Assembly (NCBI GenBank): GCA_030836925.1
Contig: JAUPLK010000025.1
Coordinates: 1-11,110, forward strand
DNA: 11,110 nt
DNA from: Pseudomonadota bacterium
GTDB lineage: Bacteria; Pseudomonadota; Gammaproteobacteria; Steroidobacterales; GCA-2729495
Reading direction: 5' to 3'
Under the pieces are notes generated by a model. That model was not told where the DNA came from. It saw only the letters and a program-made list of their open reading frames with translations, and did not search any database. Both the position numbers and the translations under genes were made by a program. Positions within the stretch are counted from its first letter, which is position 1, and every line of letters begins with the position of its first letter. Shown here piece after piece: positions 5,062-11,110 of this stretch.

Positions 5062-6954
5062 CTACCCCAGCAGAATGCGGTTCAGTCGTTGCACGAAGGC
5101 ACCGGGATCCTCGAGCTGGCCGCCTTCGGCAAGGCTGGCCTGATCGAAGATCAGCCGCGCGAGGTCAGCAAAGCGCGCCTCGTCCTGCTCGGCATCGAGA
5201 CGCTGCAGCAGCGGATGCACCGGGTTGATCTCCAGGATGGGCTTGCTTTCCGGCACCGCCTGACCGGTTGCCTGCATCAGCTTGCGCATCTGTGCGCCGA
5301 GTTCGTATTCACCGAGTACCAGGCAGGCGGGTGACTCGGTGAGACGGGTGGTGGCGCGCACGGCAGAAACCTGGCCCTCGAGCTGCTTTTTCATGCGCTC
5401 TATCAGTGCGGCGTGTTCACTCGCCGCCGGTTTCTCCTCCTCGCCCTCCTTCACCGACTTGTCGGCGGGCAGGTCGCCGCGCTTGACGTCGCGAAACTCC
5501 CAGCCGTCGAACTCGTGCAGATGGCTGACCAGCCACTCGTCGATGTTGTCGGTGAGCAGCAGCACCTCGATGCCGCTCTTGCGGAAGACTTCGAGGTGCG
5601 GGCTGGAGCGCGCCGCATTGAAGCTGTCGGCGGTCAGGTACCAGATGACTTTCTGGCTGGCCAGCGGATCAGCCATCGAGGTATCACGCGCCGCCACATA
5701 GTCGGCCAGCGAGCGGGCCGGAACCGGGTTGTCATCTGCGGTGGAACTGAAGCGCAACAGCCCGGCGATACGCTGCCGGTTGGCCGGATCCTCCGCCGGG
5801 CCTTCCTTCAGCACACGGCCGAATTCCTTCCAGAAGGTCGCATATTTCTCCGGCGCTTCCTTCGCCAGCTTGTCGAGCGTGTCGAGCACGCGGCGGGTGA
5901 TCGCACCGCGCATGGTCTCGACGACGGCATCCTGCTGCAGCAGTTCGCGCGAAACGTTCAGCGACAGGTCGCTGGAATCGACGACGCCGCGCACGAAGCG
6001 CAGATAGAGCGGCAGAAACTGTTCGGCGTCGTCCATGATGAAGACGCGCTTCACATAAAGCTTGAGGTGCCGCGAACCGGAGCGGTTCCAAAGGTCCCAG
6101 GGCGCATGCGCCGGTATGTACAGCAGGCTGATGTACTCGTGCTTGCCCTCGACCTTGTTGTGACTCCAGATCAGCGGATCCTGGAAGTCATGGCCGATGT
6201 GCTTGTAGAACTGGAGGTACTCATCGTCGCTCACTTCCGCACGCGGGCGGGTCCAGAGTGCTTTGGCATCGTTCGCCGATTCCTCCTGCGCCTCGTCCTC
6301 CCCGACAGACTTGCCTTTCATCAGCACCGGGAAGGCGATGTGATCGGAATACTTGCGGATCAGCGCACGTAGCCGGTGCTCGTCGGCAAACTCGGCGGCA
6401 TCCTCGCGCAGGTGCAGCGTGACGCGCGTACCGCGCTCTGGCCGGTCGATGGTCTCGATGACGAATTCGCCCTGGCCATCGGACTCCCAGCGCACGCCCT
6501 CGCTGGCCGGCGCACCGGCCCGGCGCGTCAGCACCTCGACCCGGTCGGCGACGATGAAGGCCGAGTAGAAGCCCACGCCGAACTGGCCGATCAGGTTGGC
6601 ATCGCGGCGCTGCTCGCCGGTCATCTTGCTCAGGAATTCACCGGTGCCCGAACGTGCGATCGTGCCCAGCTGCCGGATGGTGTCCTCGCGTGACATGCCA
6701 ATGCCGTTGTCCTCGATGGAGACGGTGCGCGCTTCGGTATCGAAGCTGATGCGTATCTTCAGCTCCGGATCCGGCTCCAGCAGCGCCGGCGCAGAAATCG
6801 CCTCGAAGCGCAGCCGATCGGCTGCATCCGAGGCATTGGAAATCAGCTCGCGCAGGAAGATCTCGCGATTGCTGTAGAGCGAATGCACCATGAGGTGCAA
6901 CAGCTTTTGCACCTCGGCCTGAAAACCGTGGGTTTCACGCGTCTCGACTGTCAT
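5062..6954 (-). CDS. htpG: Molecular chaperone HtpG (bacterial Hsp90)
   Basis: A 630-residue cytoplasmic ATP-dependent chaperone that helps fold or remodel client proteins with DnaK; length matches E. coli HtpG. The N-terminal GHKL ATPase domain shows FLRELISNASDAADRLRF (33-50) with the catalytic Glu36 and Mg-binding Asn40, EDNGIGM (81-87) with Asp82 contacting adenine, GTIARSGTGEF (97-107), and the lid and glycine loop IGQFGVGFYSAF (122-133). The middle domain has KLYVKRVFIMDD and the DLSLNVSRELLQ loop, whose arginine contacts ATP. The C-terminal dimerisation domain ends in ILLG without the MEEVD tail of eukaryotic Hsp90, as expected. AGG lies about 8 bases before the ATG. A sigma-32-like promoter precedes it, so it is probably transcribed alone on heat shock. 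The gene appears intact. Confidence 0.98.
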   Translation of the reverse strand: MTVETRETHGFQAEVQKLLHLMVHSLYSNREIFLRELISNASDAADRLRFEAISAPALLEPDPELKIRISFDTEARTVSIEDNGIGMSREDTIRQLGTIARSGTGEFLSKMTGEQRRDANLIGQFGVGFYSAFIVADRVEVLTRRAGAPASEGVRWESDGQGEFVIETIDRPERGTRVTLHLREDAAEFADEHRLRALIRKYSDHIAFPVLMKGKSVGEDEAQEESANDAKALWTRPRAEVSDDEYLQFYKHIGHDFQDPLIWSHNKVEGKHEYISLLYIPAHAPWDLWNRSGSRHLKLYVKRVFIMDDAEQFLPLYLRFVRGVVDSSDLSLNVSRELLQQDAVVETMRGAITRRVLDTLDKLAKEAPEKYATFWKEFGRVLKEGPAEDPANRQRIAGLLRFSSTADDNPVPARSLADYVAARDTSMADPLASQKVIWYLTADSFNAARSSPHLEVFRKSGIEVLLLTDNIDEWLVSHLHEFDGWEFRDVKRGDLPADKSVKEGEEEKPAASEHAALIERMKKQLEGQVSAVRATTRLTESPACLVLGEYELGAQMRKLMQATGQAVPESKPILEINPVHPLLQRLDAEQDEARFADLARLIFDQASLAEGGQLEDPGAFVQRLNRILLG

Positions 6955-7002
6955 GGAAGTACCTGCGTCCGGGTGTGCTTCAGGGAGCAGGCGCGGGGCC
7001 GC

Positions 7003-7037
7003 TCCGGTGAACTGCCTTTATAGGGGCAGTTGCCGGA
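7003..7037. repeat. Imperfect inverted repeat centred on the htpG -10 element
   Basis: TCCGG (7003-7007) pairs with CCGGA (7033-7037), and AACTGCC (7010-7016) pairs with GGCAGTT (7025-7031). The arms are interrupted by TG on one side and G on the other. The 8-base centre holds most of the -10 element of the heat-shock promoter. It could be an operator. It is not the CIRCE/HrcA site (TTAGCACTC-N9-GAGTGCTAA). Confidence 0.6.
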
Positions 7038-7045
7038 AATTCAAG
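7019..7045 (-). promoter_or_regulatory. Sigma-32 (heat-shock) promoter of htpG
   Basis: On the minus strand CTTGAA (7045-7040) is followed after 13 bases by CCCCTATA (7026-7019). The sigma-32 consensus is CTTGAA, 13-15 bases, CCCCATnT; the 13-base spacing is the same as I recall for the E. coli groE promoter. Transcription would start near 7012, leaving a leader of about 57 bases. The position between the upstream small gene and htpG, and the identity of htpG, support the call. Confidence 0.82.
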
Positions 7046-7069
7046 ATGCAGGCCGCAAACGGCCCGGCT

Positions 7070-7279
7070 TCAGCGGCTGGCGCGGTTGCGCACCACGTAG
7101 AGCTGCGGGCGCCCGGGCGGTGGGGCAGCTGCTGCGGGCGGTGGCAGCTGTGCCGTATCCGGCTCGCTTTCGAGTTGCAGGCGTCGACGCACACCGGACA
7201 GGGCGCGGTCGATCCATTCCCTGCGGTCCAGGGTATCCGCATTGCGGAAGGCGATTTGCTCGTTCTCGTTGTCTGACAT
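7070..7279 (-). CDS. Small hypothetical protein (69 residues)
   Basis: I do not recognise this family. The protein is hydrophilic with no signal peptide or membrane segment. An acidic N-terminus (MSDNENEQIA) leads into a probable amphipathic basic helix, RREWIDRALSGVRRRLQLE (19-37). A Pro/Ala-rich linker (45-56) and a basic C-terminus (YVVRNRASR) follow. An in-frame ATG at 7318 would add 13 residues (82 in all) and lies 8 bases after the stop of the upstream gene. That extension uses codons rare in this GC-rich sequence (AGG, TTT, CAA), so I prefer 7279. Neither start has a clear Shine-Dalgarno sequence, so translation may depend on coupling to the upstream gene. The htpG promoter begins 25 bases after its stop. 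Confidence 0.6.
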   Translation of the reverse strand: MSDNENEQIAFRNADTLDRREWIDRALSGVRRRLQLESEPDTAQLPPPAAAAPPPGRPQLYVVRNRASR

Positions 7280-7326
7280 GTTCTGGTTTTGATACCGGGC
7301 CGGAAACCTCCGGCGCATGCTCGGGG

Positions 7327-7617
7327 TTATTTCTCTTCAGGGGTCCAGTCGCGGCGAACCTTGTCCGCCCAGTTCCGGTAACCCTTCCAGGTGTAGAGCG
7401 ACGGATCCATGGCCGTCCGGCGCTTGTCGGGCAGCTGCACGCGACTCAGCCAGCGGCGGTAGGCATCCCAGTTGGTCACATCCTTGCCATTCTGGGCAAC
7501 GGCCCCCGGGCTGCGCTGGTCATTCAGCGGCTGCATGCGGGCCTGCGTACCGGCGGACTTGTCGTCACGCAACTCCGGATAGCGTGAACTGAGCGACTGA
7601 CTCTTCTGATCGGCCAT
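7327..7617 (-). CDS. Small hypothetical protein with duplicated W-x2-YR-x-W motif (96 residues)
   Basis: I do not recognise this family. The product is a soluble, highly charged protein without a signal peptide. The N-terminal half (1-45) is polar and probably disordered. The C-terminal half carries two copies of one motif: WDAYRRWLSRV (50-60) and WKGYRNWADKV (77-87), sharing W-x2-Y-R-x-W-x2-[RK]-V with 27-residue spacing, followed by RRDW. The repeated aromatic/basic helices could bind nucleic acid, lipid or a partner protein; this is speculation. The ATG at 7617 is chosen because GGGAG lies 6 bases upstream; the longer frame starts with TTG at 7638. The next small gene follows within 50 bases, so the two are likely one transcript. 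The 152 bases before it, back to the ppnN stop, show no convincing promoter. Confidence 0.72.
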   Translation of the reverse strand: MADQKSQSLSSRYPELRDDKSAGTQARMQPLNDQRSPGAVAQNGKDVTNWDAYRRWLSRVQLPDKRRTAMDPSLYTWKGYRNWADKVRRDWTPEEK

Positions 7618-7623
7618 ATGTGG

Positions 7624-7628
7624 CTCCC
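7624..7628 (-). promoter_or_regulatory. Ribosome binding site that decides the start of the 96-residue protein
   Basis: GGGAG on the minus strand lies 6 bases before the ATG at 7617. It falls inside the frame of the longer TTG-initiated alternative at 7638, which has no such site at a usable distance. Confidence 0.65.
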
Positions 7629-7769
7629 GGGGATTCAATGTTGGGCGAATCCTGGGGTCGCCATGTCTGTGCCGGAAGGGAGCAGTTCACAGGAAAAATA
7701 TTGCCGCATCGATACACGCCGCAGGTGTCGACAGCGTCCCGCAAACCGGCAGCAATCGTAAAATCGATT

Positions 7770-9137
7770 TCAGATCACCACGCGGTAACAGGGCACATAT
7801 GCGCGCCCCGGAAGACGCATGCGGCGCTGTGCGACGAAAGCACGCAGCAGGCCATCGAGTTCGGCGAGCACGCTGCGATCACCGCGAATCTCGAATGGTC
7901 CGTGCTCCTCGATGGCACGGATACCCTCTTCGCGGATATTGCCGCTGACGATGCCGGAGAATGCGCGGCGCAGGTTCGCGGCCAGCACTGCCGGCGGCAG
8001 CTCGCGGTGCAGTTCCAGAGATGCCATCGCCTCATGTGTGGCCACGAAGGGCTGCTGAAACCCCGGATCAACGTGCAGCCGCCAGTTGAAATAGTAGGCA
8101 TCGCTGCGGCTGTGGCGGTAATCGCGCACCTGACGGATATTCCCCAGCGCCCAGCTCGCGACGGCAGCCGGATCGCCGACGATCATGGAATATCGCTGCT
8201 GCGCTTCCGGCCCCAGCGTGGCGCCGACAAAGGCATCGATCCGCTCCAGATAGGGCCGGCTCGACTCGGGACCGGTAAGCACCATTGGCAGCGGGTTGCC
8301 GGCGTTGTCAGGGTGCAGCAGGATGCCGAGCAGGAACAGGATTTCCTCCGCCGTCCCCACCCCGCCCGGAAAAATGACGATCGAGTGGGCAATGCGGATG
8401 AAGGCCTCCAGGCGTTTCTCCATGTCCGGCATGATCACCAGTTCGTTGACGATCGGATTCGGTGATTCGGCGGCGATGATGCCGGGCTCGGTCAACCCGA
8501 TGTAGCGGCCATTGCGGATGCGCTGCTTGGCGTGACCGATGGTCGCGCCCTTCATCGGGCCTTTCATCGCACCGGCACCACAACCGGTACAGACATTCAG
8601 CTTGCGCAGGCCGAGCTGGTAGCCGGTTTCCTTGGTGTATTCGTACTCCTCGCGGCTGATGGAATGTCCGCCCCAGCACACCACGAGATTGGGATCGGTC
8701 CCGGACCGCAGCACGCCGGCATTGCGCAAGATGTGGAAAACCGCGTTGGTGACGCCGTAGTTGCTGGCCAGATCGAACTGGCCCGAGGCGGTGACCTCGT
8801 TGTTTATGTAGATCACGTCGCGCAGCACCGCAAACAGCAGCTCGCGAATACCGCGGATCATCTGGCCATCGACGAAGGCGGTTTCGGGCGCATCGGTCAA
8901 CGCCAGTTTGACGCCCCGATCCTGCTGCACGATATTGATTTCGAAATGCCGGTAGCGCTCCAGCACCTCACGGGTGTCATCGGTTGCGGCACCGGAGTTG
9001 AGCACCGCGAGAGCGCAGCGGCGCAGCAACTCGTGATAGCCGCCCTCGCCCGTACTGCGCAAACGATCCACTTCATGCTGGGAAAGCACCTCCAGGGCGC
9101 CTTCGGGCATGACCTCGACAAGGGTCCGGGAATTCAT
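7770..9137 (-). CDS. ppnN: Pyrimidine/purine nucleotide 5'-monophosphate nucleosidase (LOG family)
   Basis: This enzyme cleaves nucleoside 5'-monophosphates into base and ribose 5-phosphate. In E. coli PpnN (YgdH) is a ppGpp-binding enzyme that links purine salvage to persistence. At 455 residues it is the E. coli size and similar throughout. The N-terminal domain (DUF4478-like, about 1-145) has VLSQHEVDRL and LAVLNSG. The central LOG Rossmann domain has CWGGHSI (154-160), CTGCGAGAMKGPMKGA (183-198) and the catalytic PGGVGTAEE (257-265) with Glu264/265. EKRLEAF (240-246) supplies the usual arginine. The C-terminal DUF3412 region has LRRAFSGIVSGN and ends LPGRAYVPCY. The start codon directly follows the stop of the L,D-transpeptidase gene (TGA-ATG) and has no good Shine-Dalgarno sequence, so translation is probably coupled. 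The gene is intact. Confidence 0.95.
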   Translation of the reverse strand: MNSRTLVEVMPEGALEVLSQHEVDRLRSTGEGGYHELLRRCALAVLNSGAATDDTREVLERYRHFEINIVQQDRGVKLALTDAPETAFVDGQMIRGIRELLFAVLRDVIYINNEVTASGQFDLASNYGVTNAVFHILRNAGVLRSGTDPNLVVCWGGHSISREEYEYTKETGYQLGLRKLNVCTGCGAGAMKGPMKGATIGHAKQRIRNGRYIGLTEPGIIAAESPNPIVNELVIMPDMEKRLEAFIRIAHSIVIFPGGVGTAEEILFLLGILLHPDNAGNPLPMVLTGPESSRPYLERIDAFVGATLGPEAQQRYSMIVGDPAAVASWALGNIRQVRDYRHSRSDAYYFNWRLHVDPGFQQPFVATHEAMASLELHRELPPAVLAANLRRAFSGIVSGNIREEGIRAIEEHGPFEIRGDRSVLAELDGLLRAFVAQRRMRLPGRAYVPCYRVVI

Positions 9138-9650
9138 TCAGGGCAGGATCTGGATCGGCGTGTCGTCAGGCGTCATCAGCCAGATATCCACCATATCGGA
9201 ATTGGAAACAGCGATGCAGCCGTTGGTCCAGTCGTTCTTCTGGTAGTACTCGAGGGGCTTGGTCGGCCGGTTGGGCTGGCCATGGATCATGATGAGACCG
9301 CCGGGCGATACACCTTCTGCGGCAGCCCGCTGCTGGTCCACCGGATTCGGATACGAGACTTTCAGGGCCAGGTAGTAGTCGCTGTTCACGTTGCGCCCGC
9401 TGAGCCGGTAACTGCCTTCCGGTGTGCGGAAATCGCCTTCCTGCCGCTTGGCCCCCTTGGGCGACAGACCGAGTGCCACATCGATGCTGCGCAAGATTCG
9501 CTCGCCCCGCAACAGCAGCAGCTTGCGCTCCGACTTGTGCACCACGATCCGGTCGGCGACCTCCAGGTTCGAAGCTGCCGCACCGCCAGCGAGCAGCGCG
9601 CCGGCCAGCACCAGGCTGCAACAGGTTCTCCACATGGTGTGCCGCCACAT
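9138..9650 (-). CDS. L,D-transpeptidase (YkuD domain), secreted
   Basis: A 170-residue exported YkuD-family protein. Family members form meso-DAP cross-links in peptidoglycan, attach lipoproteins to it, or cut such links. Residues 9-26 form a Sec signal peptide with probable cleavage after the AAAS run near 26-27. The catalytic domain shows KSERKLLLL (39-47), GDFRTPEGSYRL (72-83), LIMIHGQP (119-126) and the active-site block TNGCIAVSN (142-150). His123 and Cys145 are the expected catalytic residues. Asn143 replaces the Ser/His common before GC. There is no LysM or other binding domain, so this resembles the short single-domain proteins more than ErfK. GGAGG at 9664-9660 lies 9 bases before the ATG and overlaps the end of the mltD-like gene, 2 bases away. 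Substrate specificity cannot be told. Confidence 0.92.
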   Translation of the reverse strand: MWRHTMWRTCCSLVLAGALLAGGAAASNLEVADRIVVHKSERKLLLLRGERILRSIDVALGLSPKGAKRQEGDFRTPEGSYRLSGRNVNSDYYLALKVSYPNPVDQQRAAAEGVSPGGLIMIHGQPNRPTKPLEYYQKNDWTNGCIAVSNSDMVDIWLMTPDDTPIQILP

Positions 9651-9652
9651 GT

Positions 9653-11110
9653 TCAGCCGCCTCCGGGTCTGGCTGTCAGCCGCAAACGCTGTCCGGGATA
9701 GATGCGATGCGGATTATCCAGCGAATTGATGGCCATGAGCTGGCGCTGGGTTACGCCGGTGCGTTTGGCGATGCTGCCCAGCGAATCACCGCGCTTGACC
9801 ACATAGGTCGAGGCGTTGCCACCACCACCCGCAGGGGCACGTGCATCACCCGGCAACTTCAGTACCTGGCCAACACGGATCAGGTTCTTTTTCGAAAGAT
9901 TGTTGAGTTCGGCAAGCCGCGACGGGGAAGTACTGTAGCGCTGTGCAATCCCGGACAGGGTTTCACCACTGCGCACCTTGTGCGTCGCCGAGCCGAGGCT
10001 GGCCTTTCGGGACCGTTCGCGTTCAGCGTCCGGATCAGCGGCAGCCAGCCGCGCAACCGCCTGTGCATCAACTGCGCCCTCCGGTACGCGCAGGCTGTAG
10101 CCACGTGGCACCGCCTTGCGACCGGACCAGACCGGCGACAGGAGCGCCGGGTTCCAGCTGCGCAGCGTTTCGCGTGACACCCCGAGGCTGCGCTCGAGCG
10201 TATCGGCCCGCATATGGTCGGCCAGCACGATGGTGGTGCCGCGCTCCGCCGGCTCCGGCTGGATATCACCGAAGAACTTCTGCGGATCGCGATCGACTTC
10301 ATCGGCGGCCAGAAACGAGACATAGAAATTGCGTGAGGCGAACCCGAAGGCTGGCCCCTCGTAATTGCGCACGATCGACTCGATGTCGCTGGTGCCCATT
10401 TCGCGCACGGCACGCCGCATGCCGCCGGCACCGTGGTTATAGGCGGTTATCGCCAGCGGCCAGGATTGCAGTGACTGGTAATTCGAACGCAGCAGGCGCG
10501 CTGCGGCTTCGCTCGAACGGAAGGGGTCGCGACGCTCATCGACCACCTGATCGATGCGCATGTAGGTGCGGCCGGTGCCGGCGGTGAACTGCCACAGGCC
10601 TGCCGCGCCGACGAAGGAGCGTGCCTCGGGATCAAAGGACGACTCGACATGCGGCAGCGCCGCCAGGCTTTCCGGCACCCCGGCCTCACGCAGATTCAGC
10701 TGGATATGGTCCTTCCAGCGTCCCGCACGCACCACGCCCTGCTGGAAACGGTCGGCGAGACCCTGCTGCGTTCTGACCCGGCCGGCAGCGGCCCTCAGGC
10801 TGTCGTTGCTGGCGCGGCCCGACCACAGCGCCAGCACGCGCGCCTCTTCGCCGCTCAGGCCGGTACGCTGGCCGGTGGCCAGTCGCTTGAGTATGCCTTC
10901 GTATTTTGCGGCGGCGGCATCCATCATGCGTCGGCGGGTCGAATCGCTGGCGCCCGCCGGGATATCGAACTTCTCGTAGACGATACCCAGATAACGGTTG
11001 TCATGGACCACCACCTGGGCGCTGGAGACATCAGTGAACACCAGCCGCCAGAAACCGATATCCGGTTCCAGTCCGGCAGGCCGGGGCAGGGCTTCGCTGG
11101 CAAGCGTCGG
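9653..11110 (-). CDS. MltD-like membrane-bound lytic transglycosylase with LysM domains (5' end missing)
   Basis: A family-1 lytic transglycosylase that cleaves the MurNAc-GlcNAc bond of peptidoglycan, forming 1,6-anhydroMurNAc. The frame is open to the right edge (485 visible residues), so the start and signal or lipoprotein sequence lie outside the window; the GTG at 11041 is internal. Counting from the edge, the SLT domain carries the catalytic glutamate at 156 (LPHVESSFDPEA), then GAAGLWQFTAGTG (168-180) and ITAYNHGAGGM (221-231). A degenerate LysM-like stretch lies near 292-342. Two clear LysM repeats follow at about 377-419 (HKVRSGETLSGIAQRYS...GQVLKL) and 436-479 (YVVKRGDSLGSIAKRTG...GQRLRL). 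MltD of E. coli has the same layout, so the symbol is plausible but not proven. It heads a cluster with the L,D-transpeptidase and ppnN genes. Confidence 0.93.
   Translation of the reverse strand, partial: PTLASEALPRPAGLEPDIGFWRLVFTDVSSAQVVVHDNRYLGIVYEKFDIPAGASDSTRRRMMDAAAAKYEGILKRLATGQRTGLSGEEARVLALWSGRASNDSLRAAAGRVRTQQGLADRFQQGVVRAGRWKDHIQLNLREAGVPESLAALPHVESSFDPEARSFVGAAGLWQFTAGTGRTYMRIDQVVDERRDPFRSSEAAARLLRSNYQSLQSWPLAITAYNHGAGGMRRAVREMGTSDIESIVRNYEGPAFGFASRNFYVSFLAADEVDRDPQKFFGDIQPEPAERGTTIVLADHMRADTLERSLGVSRETLRSWNPALLSPVWSGRKAVPRGYSLRVPEGAVDAQAVARLAAADPDAERERSRKASLGSATHKVRSGETLSGIAQRYSTSPSRLAELNNLSKKNLIRVGQVLKLPGDARAPAGGGGNASTYVVKRGDSLGSIAKRTGVTQRQLMAINSLDNPHRIYPGQRLRLTARPGGG

Noticed and set aside
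5031..5062. Two small hairpins after the htpG stop (GCGCC-TGAA-GGCGC and GCAGA-AGGC-TCTGC)
   Set aside because: Stems are only 5 bases and no T-run follows on the minus strand, so I do not call an intrinsic terminator; one stem overlaps the stop codon.
5413..6372. Open frame of 319 codons on the plus strand inside htpG
   Set aside because: It is a shadow of the conserved htpG frame, with no recognisable motif and no ribosome site that stands out.
7618..7769. 152-base gap between ppnN and the 96-residue gene, examined for an RNA gene or promoter
   Set aside because: I found no tRNA-like fold, convincing hairpin with T-run, or -35/-10 pair beyond chance; only the ribosome binding site near 7624 stands out.
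8532..9701. Long open frame of 389 codons on the plus strand opposite ppnN and the L,D-transpeptidase gene
   Set aside because: It is antisense to two clearly conserved genes and the translation shows no domain; such frames are common opposite GC-rich coding sequence.
11041..11041. GTG at 11041 as the start of the mltD-like gene
   Set aside because: The frame stays open to the window edge and the preceding residues (RPAGLEPDIGFWRL) fit the family, so the real start is outside.

Overview
The window looks like a piece of an ordinary chromosome from a GC-rich gammaproteobacterium. I infer this from gene content and protein sequence: a yggS-proC-yggT cluster followed by a DUF4426 lipoprotein gene, an E. 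coli-like PpnN, HtpG, and an MltD-type transglycosylase with LysM repeats. I cannot place it to genus. I see no tRNA, rRNA, insertion sequence, phage gene, CRISPR array or toxin-antitoxin pair. No stretch longer than about 150 bases lacks a gene.

Layout. On the + strand from 1 to 2691 lie the 3' part of yggS (PLP homeostasis), proC (last step of proline synthesis), yggT (membrane protein) and, after a 9-bp tandem repeat, a DUF4426 lipoprotein gene. The first three are packed as an operon. An alpha/beta hydrolase gene (2679-3335, minus) converges on the lipoprotein gene and overlaps its 3' end. It is divergent from a zinc-type cation diffusion facilitator gene (3442-4422, plus), and the ~106 bp between them holds nested inverted repeats. 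A DUF4399 lipoprotein gene (4442-4939, minus) converges on the transporter gene; its likely promoter is covered by two adjacent 18-bp palindromes.

From there to the right edge everything is on the minus strand. htpG (5062-6954) has a strong sigma-32-like heat-shock promoter whose -10 sits inside an inverted repeat. Upstream of it are two small uncharacterised genes (about 69 and 96 codons); the larger protein carries a duplicated tryptophan/tyrosine motif. Then comes a tightly packed cluster transcribed mltD-like > L,D-transpeptidase > ppnN (11110 down to 7770), with gaps of 2 and 0 bases. It joins two cell-wall enzymes to a nucleotide-cleaving enzyme. The mltD-like gene runs off the right edge, so its start is not visible.

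Most of this is conserved housekeeping sequence and I do not see a complete undescribed system. The points most worth a second look are the regulatory architectures before htpG and the DUF4399 gene, the 9-bp repeat array before the DUF4426 gene, the duplicated motif in the 96-residue protein, and the wall-enzyme/ppnN gene coupling.
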